Shown: piece after piece, positions 30,153 to 39,237 of the stretch | How positions within the stretch are numbered: the stretch's first letter is position 1 | How the letters are laid out: every line of letters starts with the position of its first letter | Assembly: GCA_021154885.1 (NCBI GenBank) | Contig: JAJKHS010000104.1 | Location: 1-64,000, forward strand | DNA length: 64,000 nucleotides | Reading direction: 5' to 3' | From: Thermoanaerobaculum sp. | GTDB lineage: Bacteria > Acidobacteriota > Thermoanaerobaculia > Multivoradales > UBA5704 | Notes under the pieces: model-generated | What the model saw: the letters and a program-made list of their open reading frames with translations, nothing else | Told to the model about the DNA's origin: nothing | Database searches by the model: none | Program-made: the position numbers and the translations under genes

Positions 30153-31787
30153 ATGTTCACACGCATCCCCAGGCCCATGGCGCCGGCAGCCAGCCCCCTG
30201 GCCCCGGGCAGGTCGCAGCTCACCCTGGGGCCGCCGGCCGGCATCCACGAGCGCGCGGCCGAACGGGCGGCCGAGCAGGTGGTCGACCGCCATCACGCCG
30301 GCCCGGACCGCACCGACGGCCTGCACGGCTCGCGGGAGCGGCCGAGCACGCCGAGGGCCTCCGAGCCGCGGGCCGCTGCGACGGAGAGCCACGGCGCCGC
30401 GCCTCCTGCGGCGTCGACCCCGGTGGCACCGGAGCTGACGGCGGCCATCCGCCAGCAGGAGGGGGAAGGAGCCCCCCTGCCCGCCGCCATCCGCCGGACC
30501 ATGGAAAGTAGCTACGGGGTGAGCTTCGCCCGGGTGCGAGTGCACGCCGACCAGCGCTCCGCGGATCTCAACAAGGCGCTGGGCGCCGCCGCCTTCACCA
30601 CCGGCCGCCACCTCTTCTTCCGCCAAGGCGGCTTCGACCCGCAGAGCCGCAAGGGTCAGAAGCTGATCGCCCACGAGTTGGCCCACGTGGTGCAGCAGGG
30701 CGCGGCACCACCGCAGCCGGCCGTCGCGGCCGGACCCGATCTCGCGCCGGATTGGAAGGGAGCGGAGGCGGCATCGCTGTCAGCCCTGCCCGCGCCGGCC
30801 CCGGACGGCGCGCCGGGTTCGCTCATCCAGCGCCAGTTCCAGGGGCCGCAGTTTCCGCTGAACAAGTACCACAACGGCAACTACCCGGGTCACTCGCTGA
30901 CCTTCCCCGGCGGAGCTAGACCACAGACAGGTTGCGGCAAGAAAAACGTCCTCAAGACCGACGGGAGCCAATATAGCGCGGGAGCGAAATCGGACCCTGG
31001 CGATCCCACCAATTTTCCCCTCTACCGGGATGGTTATTCCCGCCCCGGGGGGCTGGTCAGGGACAAGAACCGCCCTCAAACCTCCACCCGCATGCATCTC
31101 ATCAATCATCATTTCGATACGACCGCAGGGGCGAACGGTACGCAGCAGAACGCTGAGAACATCCTGCTCGGCTCGCAGCGCAGCAATAAAGCCCACTGCC
31201 TCGAAGTGGAAACTCCGGTCAAGAATGCCATCCGCACCCACGGCACTTACAACAACAACCTCTACGAAGCGGCGATGGGGAGCGCCACCCAGACGACCGA
31301 CGCCGCGACAAAGACGGACAATGTCCTGTTCTGGGGTTTGGCAAACCCACCCCACAACAACGCGGTGAAAAACGCGCAGATCCAAGGGGCCTGGCTGCAG
31401 AAGAACAACGCGGCCACTGGGGTGGATGCCAACAAGCAACATAATACCGACGCCAAGGGTTTCGCGCTCAAGGTGGACGCCAACACGCCCGGCCAACACT
31501 ACCGCCATCTGTGGGTCGAGTACGAGGTGGCCGCCAGCTACACCGGGAGACCCGCCTACGTCAACGCCAATATACAACATGAAACCGATCAGAACACCGA
31601 TCCGTTGGGGCAGCCGATCGACGCGAACATCGACGCGCACATCACGACGTTCACCAAGAAGTGGTCGAATAACGCCTTTCCTCCCCGCTTCACCTGCAAG
31701 GCGAAATACTACTCAGCCACCTACGATCCCTGGCAAAAGATCTATCAGGTCGAGACCGAAAAACATACCATCACTACCGACCAATGA
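30153..31787 (+). CDS. DUF4157 protein with C-terminal HNH-like nuclease/toxin domain
   Basis: 544 residues. After a disordered Pro/Ala-rich start, residues 105-190 are a DUF4157 (eCIS core) domain: PLPAAIRRTMESSYGVSFAR, VRVHADQRSADLNKALGAAA, FTTGRHLFFRQGGFDPQSRK and the HExxH-type LIAHELAHVVQQG near residue 173. DUF4157 proteins are often cargo or accessories of contractile injection systems, with toxins at the C-terminus. From about 220 onward the protein is unrelated; RMHLINHHFDTTAGANG, NAENILLGSQRSNKAHCLEV resembles the H-N core of HNH/nonspecific endonuclease toxins. No injection machinery is in the window. The stop overlaps the next gene by 4 bases. Confidence 0.75.
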   Translation: MFTRIPRPMAPAASPLAPGRSQLTLGPPAGIHERAAERAAEQVVDRHHAGPDRTDGLHGSRERPSTPRASEPRAAATESHGAAPPAASTPVAPELTAAIRQQEGEGAPLPAAIRRTMESSYGVSFARVRVHADQRSADLNKALGAAAFTTGRHLFFRQGGFDPQSRKGQKLIAHELAHVVQQGAAPPQPAVAAGPDLAPDWKGAEAASLSALPAPAPDGAPGSLIQRQFQGPQFPLNKYHNGNYPGHSLTFPGGARPQTGCGKKNVLKTDGSQYSAGAKSDPGDPTNFPLYRDGYSRPGGLVRDKNRPQTSTRMHLINHHFDTTAGANGTQQNAENILLGSQRSNKAHCLEVETPVKNAIRTHGTYNNNLYEAAMGSATQTTDAATKTDNVLFWGLANPPHNNAVKNAQIQGAWLQKNNAATGVDANKQHNTDAKGFALKVDANTPGQHYRHLWVEYEVAASYTGRPAYVNANIQHETDQNTDPLGQPIDANIDAHITTFTKKWSNNAFPPRFTCKAKYYSATYDPWQKIYQVETEKHTITTDQ

Positions 31788-33397
31788 CGGTGCACGGTGA
31801 CATGAGTGCTCGCCATGTGCCGTTCTCCCGGTGCGCAATCTGGCAGCGACAGAAGGCGTTCTTCGAAACGGAAGGGGTCAACGCCTGGAACGGACAGGTG
31901 CCGTTCTACATCACGAGCAACCCCTACCTCGCCCATGCCTACGCCACGCTGATCTTCCGCTTCCTGCAAGACTGCCGGCAAAAAACGCGCGGAGCCGCGA
32001 GCGGGCCGTTCTACATCCTGGAGTTGGGGGCCGGCACCGGGACCTTTAGCTACTACCTGCTGCGCCGCCTGATGGCGCTGAAGGAGTCCTCAGACGTATT
32101 TGTCGCGGACTTCTGCTACGTGATGTCCGACGTCTCGCGCAAAAACCTGGAGTTCTGGCAGGCTCATGCGGCGCTCCAGCCGTTCGTGGAACAGGGAGTG
32201 CTCGACTTCGCGCGGTTCGATCTGGACGGCGACGGCACGGTGACGCTCGAGGTCTCCGGCACGGTGCTGGGAGCCGAGCCGGCCACAACTGCTCAGAAAC
32301 CTTTCGTCGTGATCGCCAACTACGTCTTCGACGCGGTTCCCCACGATCTGTATCGCGTGGAAGAGGGGAGACTGCTGGAGACGCTGGTGCCCCCCGCCCT
32401 CGCGGCGCCCCCCAACCAGTCGGCCAACGCGGCCTTGAATCTCGTCACTCTGCTGCGCGACTGCGAGGAGCGCGAGGTCGCATGGCCCCACTATGAGCAG
32501 GCGGCCCTCGACGGCGTCCTCCAAGGATACCTGGGCCTCTCCGGCGCGGGGCGTTTCCTCTTTCCCGTGAGCGCCCTGCGCGGGATCGCTCGCCTGCGGG
32601 AGCGCGTGTCGCCCGAGATCCTGCTGCTGGTGGCGGACAAGGGGATCCTGCACGCAGGGGACCGGAACGAGGACGGGAGGCTCACGGTCGGCCTGCACGG
32701 CGGCTGCCTTTCCGTTACCGTCGATCTGGAGGCCGTGGAGCACTACGCCCGGAGCGAAGGAGGCGACTGTTTTCATCAGGCGTCGGAAGGGATCATCACG
32801 TCGCTCTTCACCCTGGGCATGGAGCTGCGCTCCCTGCCCGAGACCCGCCTCGCCCTGCAGCAGTTCATGGGGACGTTCAATCCCGGCCACCTCTACGACG
32901 TGCTGCGCTACTTCGACGAGACCAGGCCGCGGGCGCGCCTCGAGACGCTGGTGGCCCTGCTGGAGCTGACGCTGTGGGACCCCTTCGTCTTCAATCGCTT
33001 TTTCGACGTGATCCTGGCCAGCCTGCCCTATGCGCAGCCCTACGCGGTCCACCGCCTGGCCGAGAACGTGCAGCAGATCGCCGGCAACTTCTACTTCGTA
33101 CCCGGGGCCACCGATTCGCTCTTCAACCTGGGAATGCTCCTCCAGGAGATCCGGCTGTACGCGGAGGCTCTGGAGTACTACGAAGCCTCGATCTACTACT
33201 TCGGCCGGACGGACGCGGCCCTCTACAACCTGGGGCTGTGCTGTTACGGCCTCGGCCGCCGGGACGAAGCCCTCGCGTGGCTGCGGGAAACCGTGGCGAT
33301 GACGCCGGAGCACGTCAAGGCGCGGGGCTGGATCTCTCTGCTTCAGGAGCAGTCAGACACGGTTCATCCTTCCGCCATCTCGGCGTCTTCTTCGTGA
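31784..33397 (+). CDS. SAM-dependent methyltransferase-like protein with C-terminal TPRs
   Basis: 537 residues, starting at an ATG overlapping the previous stop (ATGA); an ATG at 31802 is an alternative. Residues 65-180 hold a class I methyltransferase core: FYILELGAGTGTFSYYLLRR is the SAM-binding motif I and FVVIANYVFDAVPHDLYRVE a later strand, similar to NDUFAF7/DUF185-like enzymes. The C-terminus has TPR-like helices (DSLFNLGMLLQEIRLYAEAL, AALYNLGLCCYGLGRRDEAL). The substrate is unknown. Coupling to a nuclease-tipped DUF4157 protein suggests modification of that protein or an immunity role; both are inference. It ends in a 34-base overlap with the convergent DUF4157 gene. Confidence 0.7.
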   Translation: MTVHGDMSARHVPFSRCAIWQRQKAFFETEGVNAWNGQVPFYITSNPYLAHAYATLIFRFLQDCRQKTRGAASGPFYILELGAGTGTFSYYLLRRLMALKESSDVFVADFCYVMSDVSRKNLEFWQAHAALQPFVEQGVLDFARFDLDGDGTVTLEVSGTVLGAEPATTAQKPFVVIANYVFDAVPHDLYRVEEGRLLETLVPPALAAPPNQSANAALNLVTLLRDCEEREVAWPHYEQAALDGVLQGYLGLSGAGRFLFPVSALRGIARLRERVSPEILLLVADKGILHAGDRNEDGRLTVGLHGGCLSVTVDLEAVEHYARSEGGDCFHQASEGIITSLFTLGMELRSLPETRLALQQFMGTFNPGHLYDVLRYFDETRPRARLETLVALLELTLWDPFVFNRFFDVILASLPYAQPYAVHRLAENVQQIAGNFYFVPGATDSLFNLGMLLQEIRLYAEALEYYEASIYYFGRTDAALYNLGLCCYGLGRRDEALAWLRETVAMTPEHVKARGWISLLQEQSDTVHPSAISASSS

Positions 33398-34110
33398 TGC
33401 AGCTTCACGACCTTGTCCCGGTGAGCCCCGTCCCCTGCGCCCCAGGAGCCACGACGTTTCTGCCCTACGGCCGGTTGCCCTACGGCCGGTTGGTCGTTGA
33501 CGGCGGGATCGTCCTCGCAGAACCGTTGCAGAACGGTCTCACGCCGCCGCTGAAGGATGGGGGCCGGCTTGCCGCTGCCGACCGCCTGAGCCACCTGGTG
33601 AGCCTCCTTCTCGAAGCGGTCGTCCGCCGGTCCCAGGGCGAGGCCTGAAGGGGACGAAGCGGGCTCTTCGGGTCGCCGCTCGGAGTGATCGGACTTGCCG
33701 CACGCGCTGCACGGCTGCGCCACACTCGCCGCCGGCACCTGCCCCGTGCCCTGCTGGACGACGTGGGTCAGCTCGTGGGCCAGGAGCTCGACTCCCTCGG
33801 TGCTGCCGGGGCTGTACTCCCCGCTGCGAAAGAAGACGTCGCGCCCGACGGTGAAGGCGCGTGCCTGAACGCTGCCGGCCAGCCGGTCGGCGCGGGGGTC
33901 GGCGTGCACCCGGACCTGCGTGAGGGAGGGGCCGAAAGTCGGCGCCAGCGAAGCCTGGACCTTCTCCGGCAGCGGCTGCCCGCCGCCGCGCGCCTCCTCG
34001 ATTCCCCGCTCCACGCTCGGGGGCACCCAGGAGCGCTGGGTGGCGAACCGCGGCGTGGCGGGCGACGCGGGAGCTTGGGCAGGCGCGCGCTGCAAGGGCA
34101 TGCGAATCAT
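33364..34110 (-). CDS. Short DUF4157 protein
   Basis: 248 residues. The DUF4157 domain covers residues 45-125: LPEKVQASLAPTFGPSLTQV, RVHADPRADRLAGSVQARAF, TVGRDVFFRSGEYSPGSTEG and LLAHELTHVVQQGTGQ (HExxH). It has no toxin-like end. A CSACGK segment near residue 140 may bind metal; the rest is disordered and ends in a charged tail. Its last bases overlap the methyltransferase gene on the other strand. With the DUF4157-nuclease gene it makes a small convergent cluster. Confidence 0.78.
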   Translation of the reverse strand: MIRMPLQRAPAQAPASPATPRFATQRSWVPPSVERGIEEARGGGQPLPEKVQASLAPTFGPSLTQVRVHADPRADRLAGSVQARAFTVGRDVFFRSGEYSPGSTEGVELLAHELTHVVQQGTGQVPAASVAQPCSACGKSDHSERRPEEPASSPSGLALGPADDRFEKEAHQVAQAVGSGKPAPILQRRRETVLQRFCEDDPAVNDQPAVGQPAVGQKRRGSWGAGDGAHRDKVVKLHHEEDAEMAEG

Positions 34111-34226
34111 GGTTCCCTCCCGAGGCAGACTCTGCGAACGGCTTGACTCAGCAAATTATACGAGGGTCCGGCGCCGAGCGCCAGCCCGGTGCTCTCCCCT
34201 ATCCCCCAGAGTCCCCCCTCCCAAGA

Positions 34227-34388
34227 CCCTCATCACCCCGGCCCTCTTCTCCCAGCCTCCCCCCCGTCCGCCGGGAGAAGAGGGAGTGGTTAGTCTGAAG
34301 AAGAAGCAAGAAGAAAAACTGTCTTAGCCCTCTCTCTCCCGGCGGCCCGGGGGGGAGGTTGGGAGAGAGAGGGTTGGGAGAGTGAGGG
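34227..34388. repeat. Dispersed palindromic repeats, family A short forms (two in tandem)
   Basis: Two hairpin elements lie in the 346-bp gap 34111-34456. The first (34227-about 34300) is the inverted counterpart of 20811-20882. The second (34327-34388) has CCTCTCTCTCCCGGCGG and the mirrored GGGAGAGAGAGGG. No gene is seen in the gap. Confidence 0.8.
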
Positions 34389-34456
34389 CCGCCCCGAAGG
34401 GGCGCTGACGACGGCTGGATCGGGCAATCTGGCAAAGCACTGGGGTAGCGCTCTCC

Positions 34457-36235
34457 CTACCCCCCGCTCGCCGCCGCCAGCCGCGGCACCGGGGCCGGCC
34501 GGCGCTCGCCCACCTGCTGGCGCCACATGGCGTAGTAGAGACCCTTCTGCTCCAGGAGATCCCCATGGCGGCCGGACTCGACGATGCGGCCACGCTCCAG
34601 GACGTGGATGGTGTCGGCGTGGAGGATGGTCGACAGCCGGTGCGCGATGAGGACGGTGATCACCTGGGAGGATGCCACCTCGCGGATGGTGTAGGTGATC
34701 TCCTCCTCGGTCAGCGAGTCGAGCGACGAGGTCGCCTCGTCGAAGACCAGCAGACGCGGCCGGCGCAGCAGCGCCCGGGCGATCGACAGCCGCTGCTTCT
34801 CGCCCCCGGAGACCTTGACGCCCCCCTCCCCGATCACCGTGTCGAGCCCGCGGTCGGCGCGCGCCAGCAGACTGTCGCAGGCGGCCCGCTTCAGCACCTC
34901 CAGGCACTCGGCATCGGTGGCCGTGGGGTTGACGAACAGCAGGTTTTCACGGATCGAGCCGGAGAAGAGCTGCGTGTCCTGGGTCACGAAGCCGATCTGC
35001 GCCCGCAGCTCGTCGAGGTCGAGGGCCGTGCCCGGCTTGCCGTTGTAGAGGATGCGCCCGTGCCGCGGCTGATAGAGGCCGACGAGCAGCTTGACGAGCG
35101 TCGTCTTCCCGGAGCCCGAGGGCCCCACGAAGGCCACGGTCTCCCCCCGCTCCACCGCGAAGGAGACGTCGTGGAGGGCCGGCGCCGAGGCGCTCTGGTG
35201 GGTGAAGCCCACGTCCTCGAAGGCGAGCGAGCCGAGCTCGCCCAAGGGGAGCGGGCTCGCCGGCTTCACCTCGGTGGGGATGGCGAGGATGGCCTGGAAG
35301 ACGTCGAGCGAGGCTTCCGTCTCGCGGTAGGTGTTGATCACCGTCCCCAGCTCCTGCAGCGGCCCGAAGATGAAGAACGAGTAGATCCAGAGCGAGAAGA
35401 ACTGCCCGATCGAGATCTGCCGCGAATAGATCAGGTACAGCATCAGGAAGAGGATGGAGGTGCGCAGGGCGTTGACCGCCGTGCCCTGGATGAAGCTCAG
35501 CAGGCGCAGCGAACGCACCTTCCGCAGCTCCAGCCGCAGGATCTTGCCGGTGGTGGCGTTCAGCCGCTCGATCTCCTGGCCGGCGAGGCCGAGGCTCTTG
35601 ACCAGCTCGATGTTGCGCAGCGATTCGGTAGTGGCGCCCGCGAGCGCCGTGGTCTCGGCCACGATCACCTTCTGAATCTTCTTGATCCGCCGCGACAGCA
35701 CCGAGCTCAGGACCCCGAGCACGGGGATGGTGAGCAGGAAGACCGGCGCGATGATCCAGCTCACGGTGAAGGCGTAGACCATCACGAAGACCACTCCGAC
35801 CAGGGTGGTGAACAGGGTGTTGACCGCCGTGCTGATCAGCTTCTCGACGTCGGCGCGCACCTTCTGCAGCTTGCCGAGCGTCTCGCCGCTGCGCTGGTCC
35901 TCGAAGAGCTGGTACGGCAGCTCCAGGGAGTGGCGGACGCCGTCCGAGTAGAGGTCCGCCCCCAGCCGCTGGGTCACCACGTTGACGAAATAGTCCTGGA
36001 AGTTCTTGGCCACCCGCGACACGAAGGCGGCCCCCACCGCCGCGGCGAGCAGCAGGCTGACGCCGCGGAAGAACTGCCCGGTCGTGTACTCGCGGTAGCG
36101 GGTGGCGTACTGGTCGATGACGTGGCGGAAGATCAGCGGATCGAGGAGCGAGAAGATCTGGTTGACGGCCGCCAGCACGAGGGCCAGGAGCACGAGCGTC
36201 CAGTAGCGGCGGAGGTAGGAGTAGAGGAGTCGCAT
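34457..36235 (-). CDS. ABC exporter (MsbA-like half transporter)
   Basis: 592 residues. Residues 10-310 hold six membrane helices of an ABC exporter (WTLVLLALVLAAVNQIFSLL, FFRGVSLLLAAAVGAAFVSR). The ATPase domain follows: Walker A FVGPSGSGKTTLVKLL near 370, Q-loop FVTQDTQLFSGSIRENLLF, signature VSGGEKQRLSIARALLRRP near 475, Walker B LLVFDEATSSLDS and the switch His in IAHRLSTILHAD. Such proteins work as dimers to export lipids, drugs or peptides across the inner membrane; the substrate is unknown. It is downstream of the di-heme oxidoreductase gene, with a strong hairpin between. Confidence 0.9.
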   Translation of the reverse strand: MRLLYSYLRRYWTLVLLALVLAAVNQIFSLLDPLIFRHVIDQYATRYREYTTGQFFRGVSLLLAAAVGAAFVSRVAKNFQDYFVNVVTQRLGADLYSDGVRHSLELPYQLFEDQRSGETLGKLQKVRADVEKLISTAVNTLFTTLVGVVFVMVYAFTVSWIIAPVFLLTIPVLGVLSSVLSRRIKKIQKVIVAETTALAGATTESLRNIELVKSLGLAGQEIERLNATTGKILRLELRKVRSLRLLSFIQGTAVNALRTSILFLMLYLIYSRQISIGQFFSLWIYSFFIFGPLQELGTVINTYRETEASLDVFQAILAIPTEVKPASPLPLGELGSLAFEDVGFTHQSASAPALHDVSFAVERGETVAFVGPSGSGKTTLVKLLVGLYQPRHGRILYNGKPGTALDLDELRAQIGFVTQDTQLFSGSIRENLLFVNPTATDAECLEVLKRAACDSLLARADRGLDTVIGEGGVKVSGGEKQRLSIARALLRRPRLLVFDEATSSLDSLTEEEITYTIREVASSQVITVLIAHRLSTILHADTIHVLERGRIVESGRHGDLLEQKGLYYAMWRQQVGERRPAPVPRLAAASGG

Positions 36236-36279
36236 GGCTCCCCAGTTTACTGGATCGGCGGGGTTCGCGTCTGAAGCAA

Positions 36280-36305
36280 CCGGCCGGGCCGCGCGGCCCG
36301 GCCGG
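36280..36305 (-). terminator. Perfect GC palindrome after the di-heme oxidoreductase gene
   Basis: A 26-bp perfect palindrome (CCGGCCGGGCCGC and its mirror) sits 15 bases beyond the oxidoreductase stop. There is no T-run, so it may attenuate rather than terminate. Confidence 0.5.
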
Positions 36306-36319
36306 GGTGTCGCGACGGG

Positions 36320-37555
36320 CTAAATCGAGTTGATGAAGGCGATGAGCTGGTTCTTCTGGGTGACGCTGAGGTTGAGGTAGTTGTTGATGACCGGGTTGGC
36401 CTCGCCGAAGTGGCGGTTGATTGCGTCGTCGCGCGTCACGCTCAGGAGGTCGTGCATCAGCCGGTCGTGGGTGCGCAGGCCCCACAGCGGCGGCGTCCGC
36501 ATCTTGGTCCGGGTGCCCTGGCCGCCGTTCTGCACGATGCCGTCGCCGGTGCCCACGTCGTGCAGCATGAAGTCGCTGTACGGATGGATGATCTTGTCGC
36601 CGATCGCCGCCGGGATGGTGTACTTGCCGCCGTTGATCACGGTGCCGCCCGGAGAGGTGGTGATCGACGCGACGTGGCAGATGCTGCAGCCGATCTGGGT
36701 GAACAGGCTCTTGCCGGCGAGCACGTCCGAGGTGTTGGCCACCGCGGCGTCGGGAGCCGGAGCCTTGGTCGACCGCATGAAGCGGGTGAAGGCGCCGACG
36801 TCGGTCCCGAAGGGATCCGCCGTCGTCCCCGCGTCCTCAGGATCGGCTTTGTGGTCGAACTGCGCCGGGATGACGACGCCGTTCGTGGTGTTCTCCTTGG
36901 GCTGCAGCGGGCTGGTGATACCCATCTCGTTGAGATAGGCGTCCGCCGCGAAGGAGAGCAGGCTGGCGTGCTGGTTCTTCCAGCCGAAACGGGCGATGCG
37001 CGTGGTGCCGGCCGCGGCCTCGCCGACCGGGACGCGGATGATCGTGCCCCCGACCCCCAACTGTGCCTGCTGGTTGGCCTGGGTGGTGGTGAAGAAGCTG
37101 TCGGGGATCGCCTCGACGAAGCCGTCGCCCAGGATGTTGAGCGAGCTGCGGAGGTCGACGACGTTGTCAGCGCCCAGCACCCGCTCCTGGATGGAGGCGT
37201 CGACCGCGCGGTCGTTGTTCAGCGACCCGCCCGGCGAGTCGGTGAAGGTGAAGCCGTCGAAGCGGCCTTTCCGCAGCTCGGTGATCTGGCTGATGGCGCC
37301 GCTCACCGGGTTCTGATGACACTCGGCGCAGGCCTGGGCGTTGTAGACCGGGCCCAGACCGTCGGCGAGCTCCTCGCGGGAATCGAAGTTCGCCCTGTCC
37401 AGGTCGAACTGCGCCTGCGACTCGAAGCCGTTCGTCAGGTTGTCGAATCCGGTCGGGGCTGTCGTGGGCGTCACCGCGTACACCAGCGGGACTACCAGCA
37501 GTACCAGTACGATCGCATCGGAAATCAGGAACCGTTTGACCCACTTCGTCGCCAT
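36320..37555 (-). CDS. Di-heme oxidoreductase (cytochrome c peroxidase-related, DHOR family)
   Basis: 411 residues. Start chosen at the ATG after GAAGGAGGAGTGGAGC; a longer frame begins 12 codons earlier. A signal anchor (FLISDAIVLVLLVVPLVYAV) exports it. Two heme-binding CxxCH motifs are present: AQACAECHQNP near residue 73 and IGCSICHVASI near 288. The C-terminal part (HPYSDFMLHDVGTGDGI, KMRTPPLWGLRTHDRLMHD) matches the di-heme oxidoreductase family, whose members are periplasmic redox enzymes of mostly unknown substrate. It lies downstream of the Spy-like gene on the same strand but after a strong terminator, so it probably has its own promoter in 37556-37855, where I see no gene. Confidence 0.85.
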   Translation of the reverse strand: MATKWVKRFLISDAIVLVLLVVPLVYAVTPTTAPTGFDNLTNGFESQAQFDLDRANFDSREELADGLGPVYNAQACAECHQNPVSGAISQITELRKGRFDGFTFTDSPGGSLNNDRAVDASIQERVLGADNVVDLRSSLNILGDGFVEAIPDSFFTTTQANQQAQLGVGGTIIRVPVGEAAAGTTRIARFGWKNQHASLLSFAADAYLNEMGITSPLQPKENTTNGVVIPAQFDHKADPEDAGTTADPFGTDVGAFTRFMRSTKAPAPDAAVANTSDVLAGKSLFTQIGCSICHVASITTSPGGTVINGGKYTIPAAIGDKIIHPYSDFMLHDVGTGDGIVQNGGQGTRTKMRTPPLWGLRTHDRLMHDLLSVTRDDAINRHFGEANPVINNYLNLSVTQKNQLIAFINSI

Positions 37556-37855
37556 GCTCCACTCCTCCTTCAGCAGATAGGGAACCGTCACTCTGGCGGG
37601 CCTGAGGGGCCCGATCCAGGGCTAAAACGCCGCGAGACACGTCTGACCTCGAGAACTTCCGAGGAGCAGAGCCAGCACCAAGCTGCCTTACCAACGACTC
37701 ATACCAGGCTCTACTAGTGAGGTGCACCTAGACGGCCAAAGCGAGCCCTCCAATCCAGATGAACTTGAAACAGTACGTCTACTAGCAGGCAAGGTGTGAG
37801 GCGGCGGGCAAACCGGGACACCGGCGGGGGGGTTGGGGCGAGGACGGCAGGCGGG

Positions 37856-37895
37856 AAAAAGAGCGGGCCGGATGCGCGTGCAGGGCCGGCCCGCT
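37856..37895 (-). terminator. Rho-independent terminator of the Spy/CpxP-like gene
   Basis: Read on the minus strand, a perfect 10-bp stem (AGCGGGCCGG / CCGGCCCGCT) with a 14-base loop is followed by CTTTTT, 26 bases after the stop codon. Confidence 0.85.
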
Positions 37896-37920
37896 GGGTC
37901 AAACGGAAGGATCGCCCGGC

Positions 37921-38388
37921 TTAGAAGCCGGCGGGCCGCTGCACGTGGCTCTGGCGCGCTCCATGGAGCTGCTGGAACTTCGCGAGCTGGTCCGGGTTCA
38001 GCAGGGCGCTGAATTTCGTGTTGAAGTCGTCGTGGAGGGCCTTGAGCTGCTGGCCGGTGGCGTGGGCGTCGATCATCTTCTGGCCGATCTCCGCGGCGTC
38101 GGCGTTGCCGCCGTCGAGGAGGGTGTGGATCTCCTGCATCTGCTGCCGGTGCTGCGCCATCAGGGGCTGGGCATTGGTGGCCAGGTCCTGATGGAGCTTC
38201 TGGGCGGCGGCCTGCTGATCGGCGGTGAGGCTCAGGGCCTTGGCGAGGTGGGCCTCGTGCTGCTGCATCGTCGCGGCCATCGCGGCCGGGTCGCCGGCCG
38301 TCTTCCAGTGGCCGCCGGCGCCCGCGGCGAAGGCCGCGGCACCCACCAGCAGAATGGCGCCGAGGAAGAGCGTGAGAGTCCGTTTCAT
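37921..38388 (-). CDS. Spy/CpxP-like periplasmic protein
   Basis: 155 residues. The ATG follows AGGAGAT. The signal peptide (MKRTLTLFLGAILLVGAAAF) is followed by a helical protein with LSLTADQQAAAQKLHQDLAT and LLNPDQLAKFQQLHGARQ, the LTxxQ-type motif pattern of Spy/CpxP and related LTXXQ proteins. Such proteins are periplasmic chaperones or metal sensors produced under envelope stress. It is the next gene after a response-regulator/sensor-kinase pair, and a 22-bp motif shared with another promoter sits 98-119 bases before its start, so control by that pair is likely. Confidence 0.78.
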   Translation of the reverse strand: MKRTLTLFLGAILLVGAAAFAAGAGGHWKTAGDPAAMAATMQQHEAHLAKALSLTADQQAAAQKLHQDLATNAQPLMAQHRQQMQEIHTLLDGGNADAAEIGQKMIDAHATGQQLKALHDDFNTKFSALLNPDQLAKFQQLHGARQSHVQRPAGF

Positions 38389-38485
38389 GGTGCGATCTCC
38401 TTTCTGCGCGCCGTGGGGTCCGCGGCGCTGTCCCAACGCTCGCCAGCATAGGCCCGTCGCCGGAGCCCAGTCTTCAGGATGCCGC

Positions 38486-38507
38486 AAGGAATTTGTAAGG
38501 AATGTAA
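38486..38507 (-). promoter_or_regulatory. Putative response-regulator binding site (copy 1)
   Basis: A 22-bp motif (minus strand, ending TTACAAATTCCTT, containing GGAAT direct repeats 11 bases apart) upstream of the Spy-like gene. It is identical but for one base to 41145-41166. Direct repeats at helical spacing are typical of OmpR-family regulator sites. Confidence 0.65.
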
Positions 38508-38514
38508 AAACTGG

Positions 38515-39237
38515 TCAGCCGGCGAAGCGGTAGCCCCGCCGGTGGACGGTGAGGATGTACTCGGGGCGCGACGGATTGCTCTCCAGCTTCTGGCGCAGGG
38601 AGGCCACGTGCACGTCCACGGTGCGGGTGGTCGGCATGGCGTCGTAGCCCCAGACCTTGTCGAGCAGCTCGTCGCGGGAGAGCAGCGCGCCGCGGTTCTG
38701 GATGAAGTAGGCGAGGAGCTTGAACTCCAGCGCCGAGAGGGTCACCGGCTCCCCGCCCCGGAGCACGTCGGCGCGGCGGAAGTCGACCCGCACGTCGCCG
38801 AAGGCATAGGTGCCCGCTGCGGCGGAGGCCGGCGTGCGGGCGCGGCGGAACAGGGCTTCCATGCGGGCCAGCAGCTCGATCATCTCGAACGGCTTGGTGA
38901 CGTAGTCATCCGCTCCGAGCTTCAGGCCCACCACCCGGTCCACCACCTGGCCACGGGCGGTGAGCATGACGATGGGCACCTGGACGCCCCGGCTGCGCAG
39001 CTCGCGGCAGACCTCGAAGCCGTCGCGGCGCGGCAGCATGACGTCGAGGAGGATGAGGTCGAAAGAGCCGTCCAGGGCCCGCGCGAGCCCCGCCTCGCCG
39101 TCGCCGGCGGTCTCCACCTGGTAGCCCTCGCTGAGCAGCCGGTCCGAGAGGGTGAGCACGAGGCTGGGCTCGTCCTCCACCAGGAGGATGCGCCGCACCG
39201 CCGGCTCTCCGGAATGCGCCGGCCGCTCCGCGATCAC
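38515..39237 (-). CDS. OmpR-family response regulator
   Basis: 240 residues. The receiver domain has RRILLVEDEPSLVLTLSDRL at the start, the phospho-acceptor Asp in LILLDVMLPRRDGFEV, Thr in IVMLTARG and Lys in DDYVTKPFEMIELL. The C-terminal winged helix (LSALEFKLLAYFIQNRGALL, RTVDVHVASLRQKLES) binds DNA. The start overlaps the sensor kinase stop by 4 bases (ATGA). Likely targets are the Spy-like gene just downstream and the divergent gene at 41234, because both carry the same 22-bp motif. The layout recalls CpxRA, but the input signal is unknown. Confidence 0.92.
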   Translation of the reverse strand: MIAERPAHSGEPAVRRILLVEDEPSLVLTLSDRLLSEGYQVETAGDGEAGLARALDGSFDLILLDVMLPRRDGFEVCRELRSRGVQVPIVMLTARGQVVDRVVGLKLGADDYVTKPFEMIELLARMEALFRRARTPASAAAGTYAFGDVRVDFRRADVLRGGEPVTLSALEFKLLAYFIQNRGALLSRDELLDKVWGYDAMPTTRTVDVHVASLRQKLESNPSRPEYILTVHRRGYRFAG

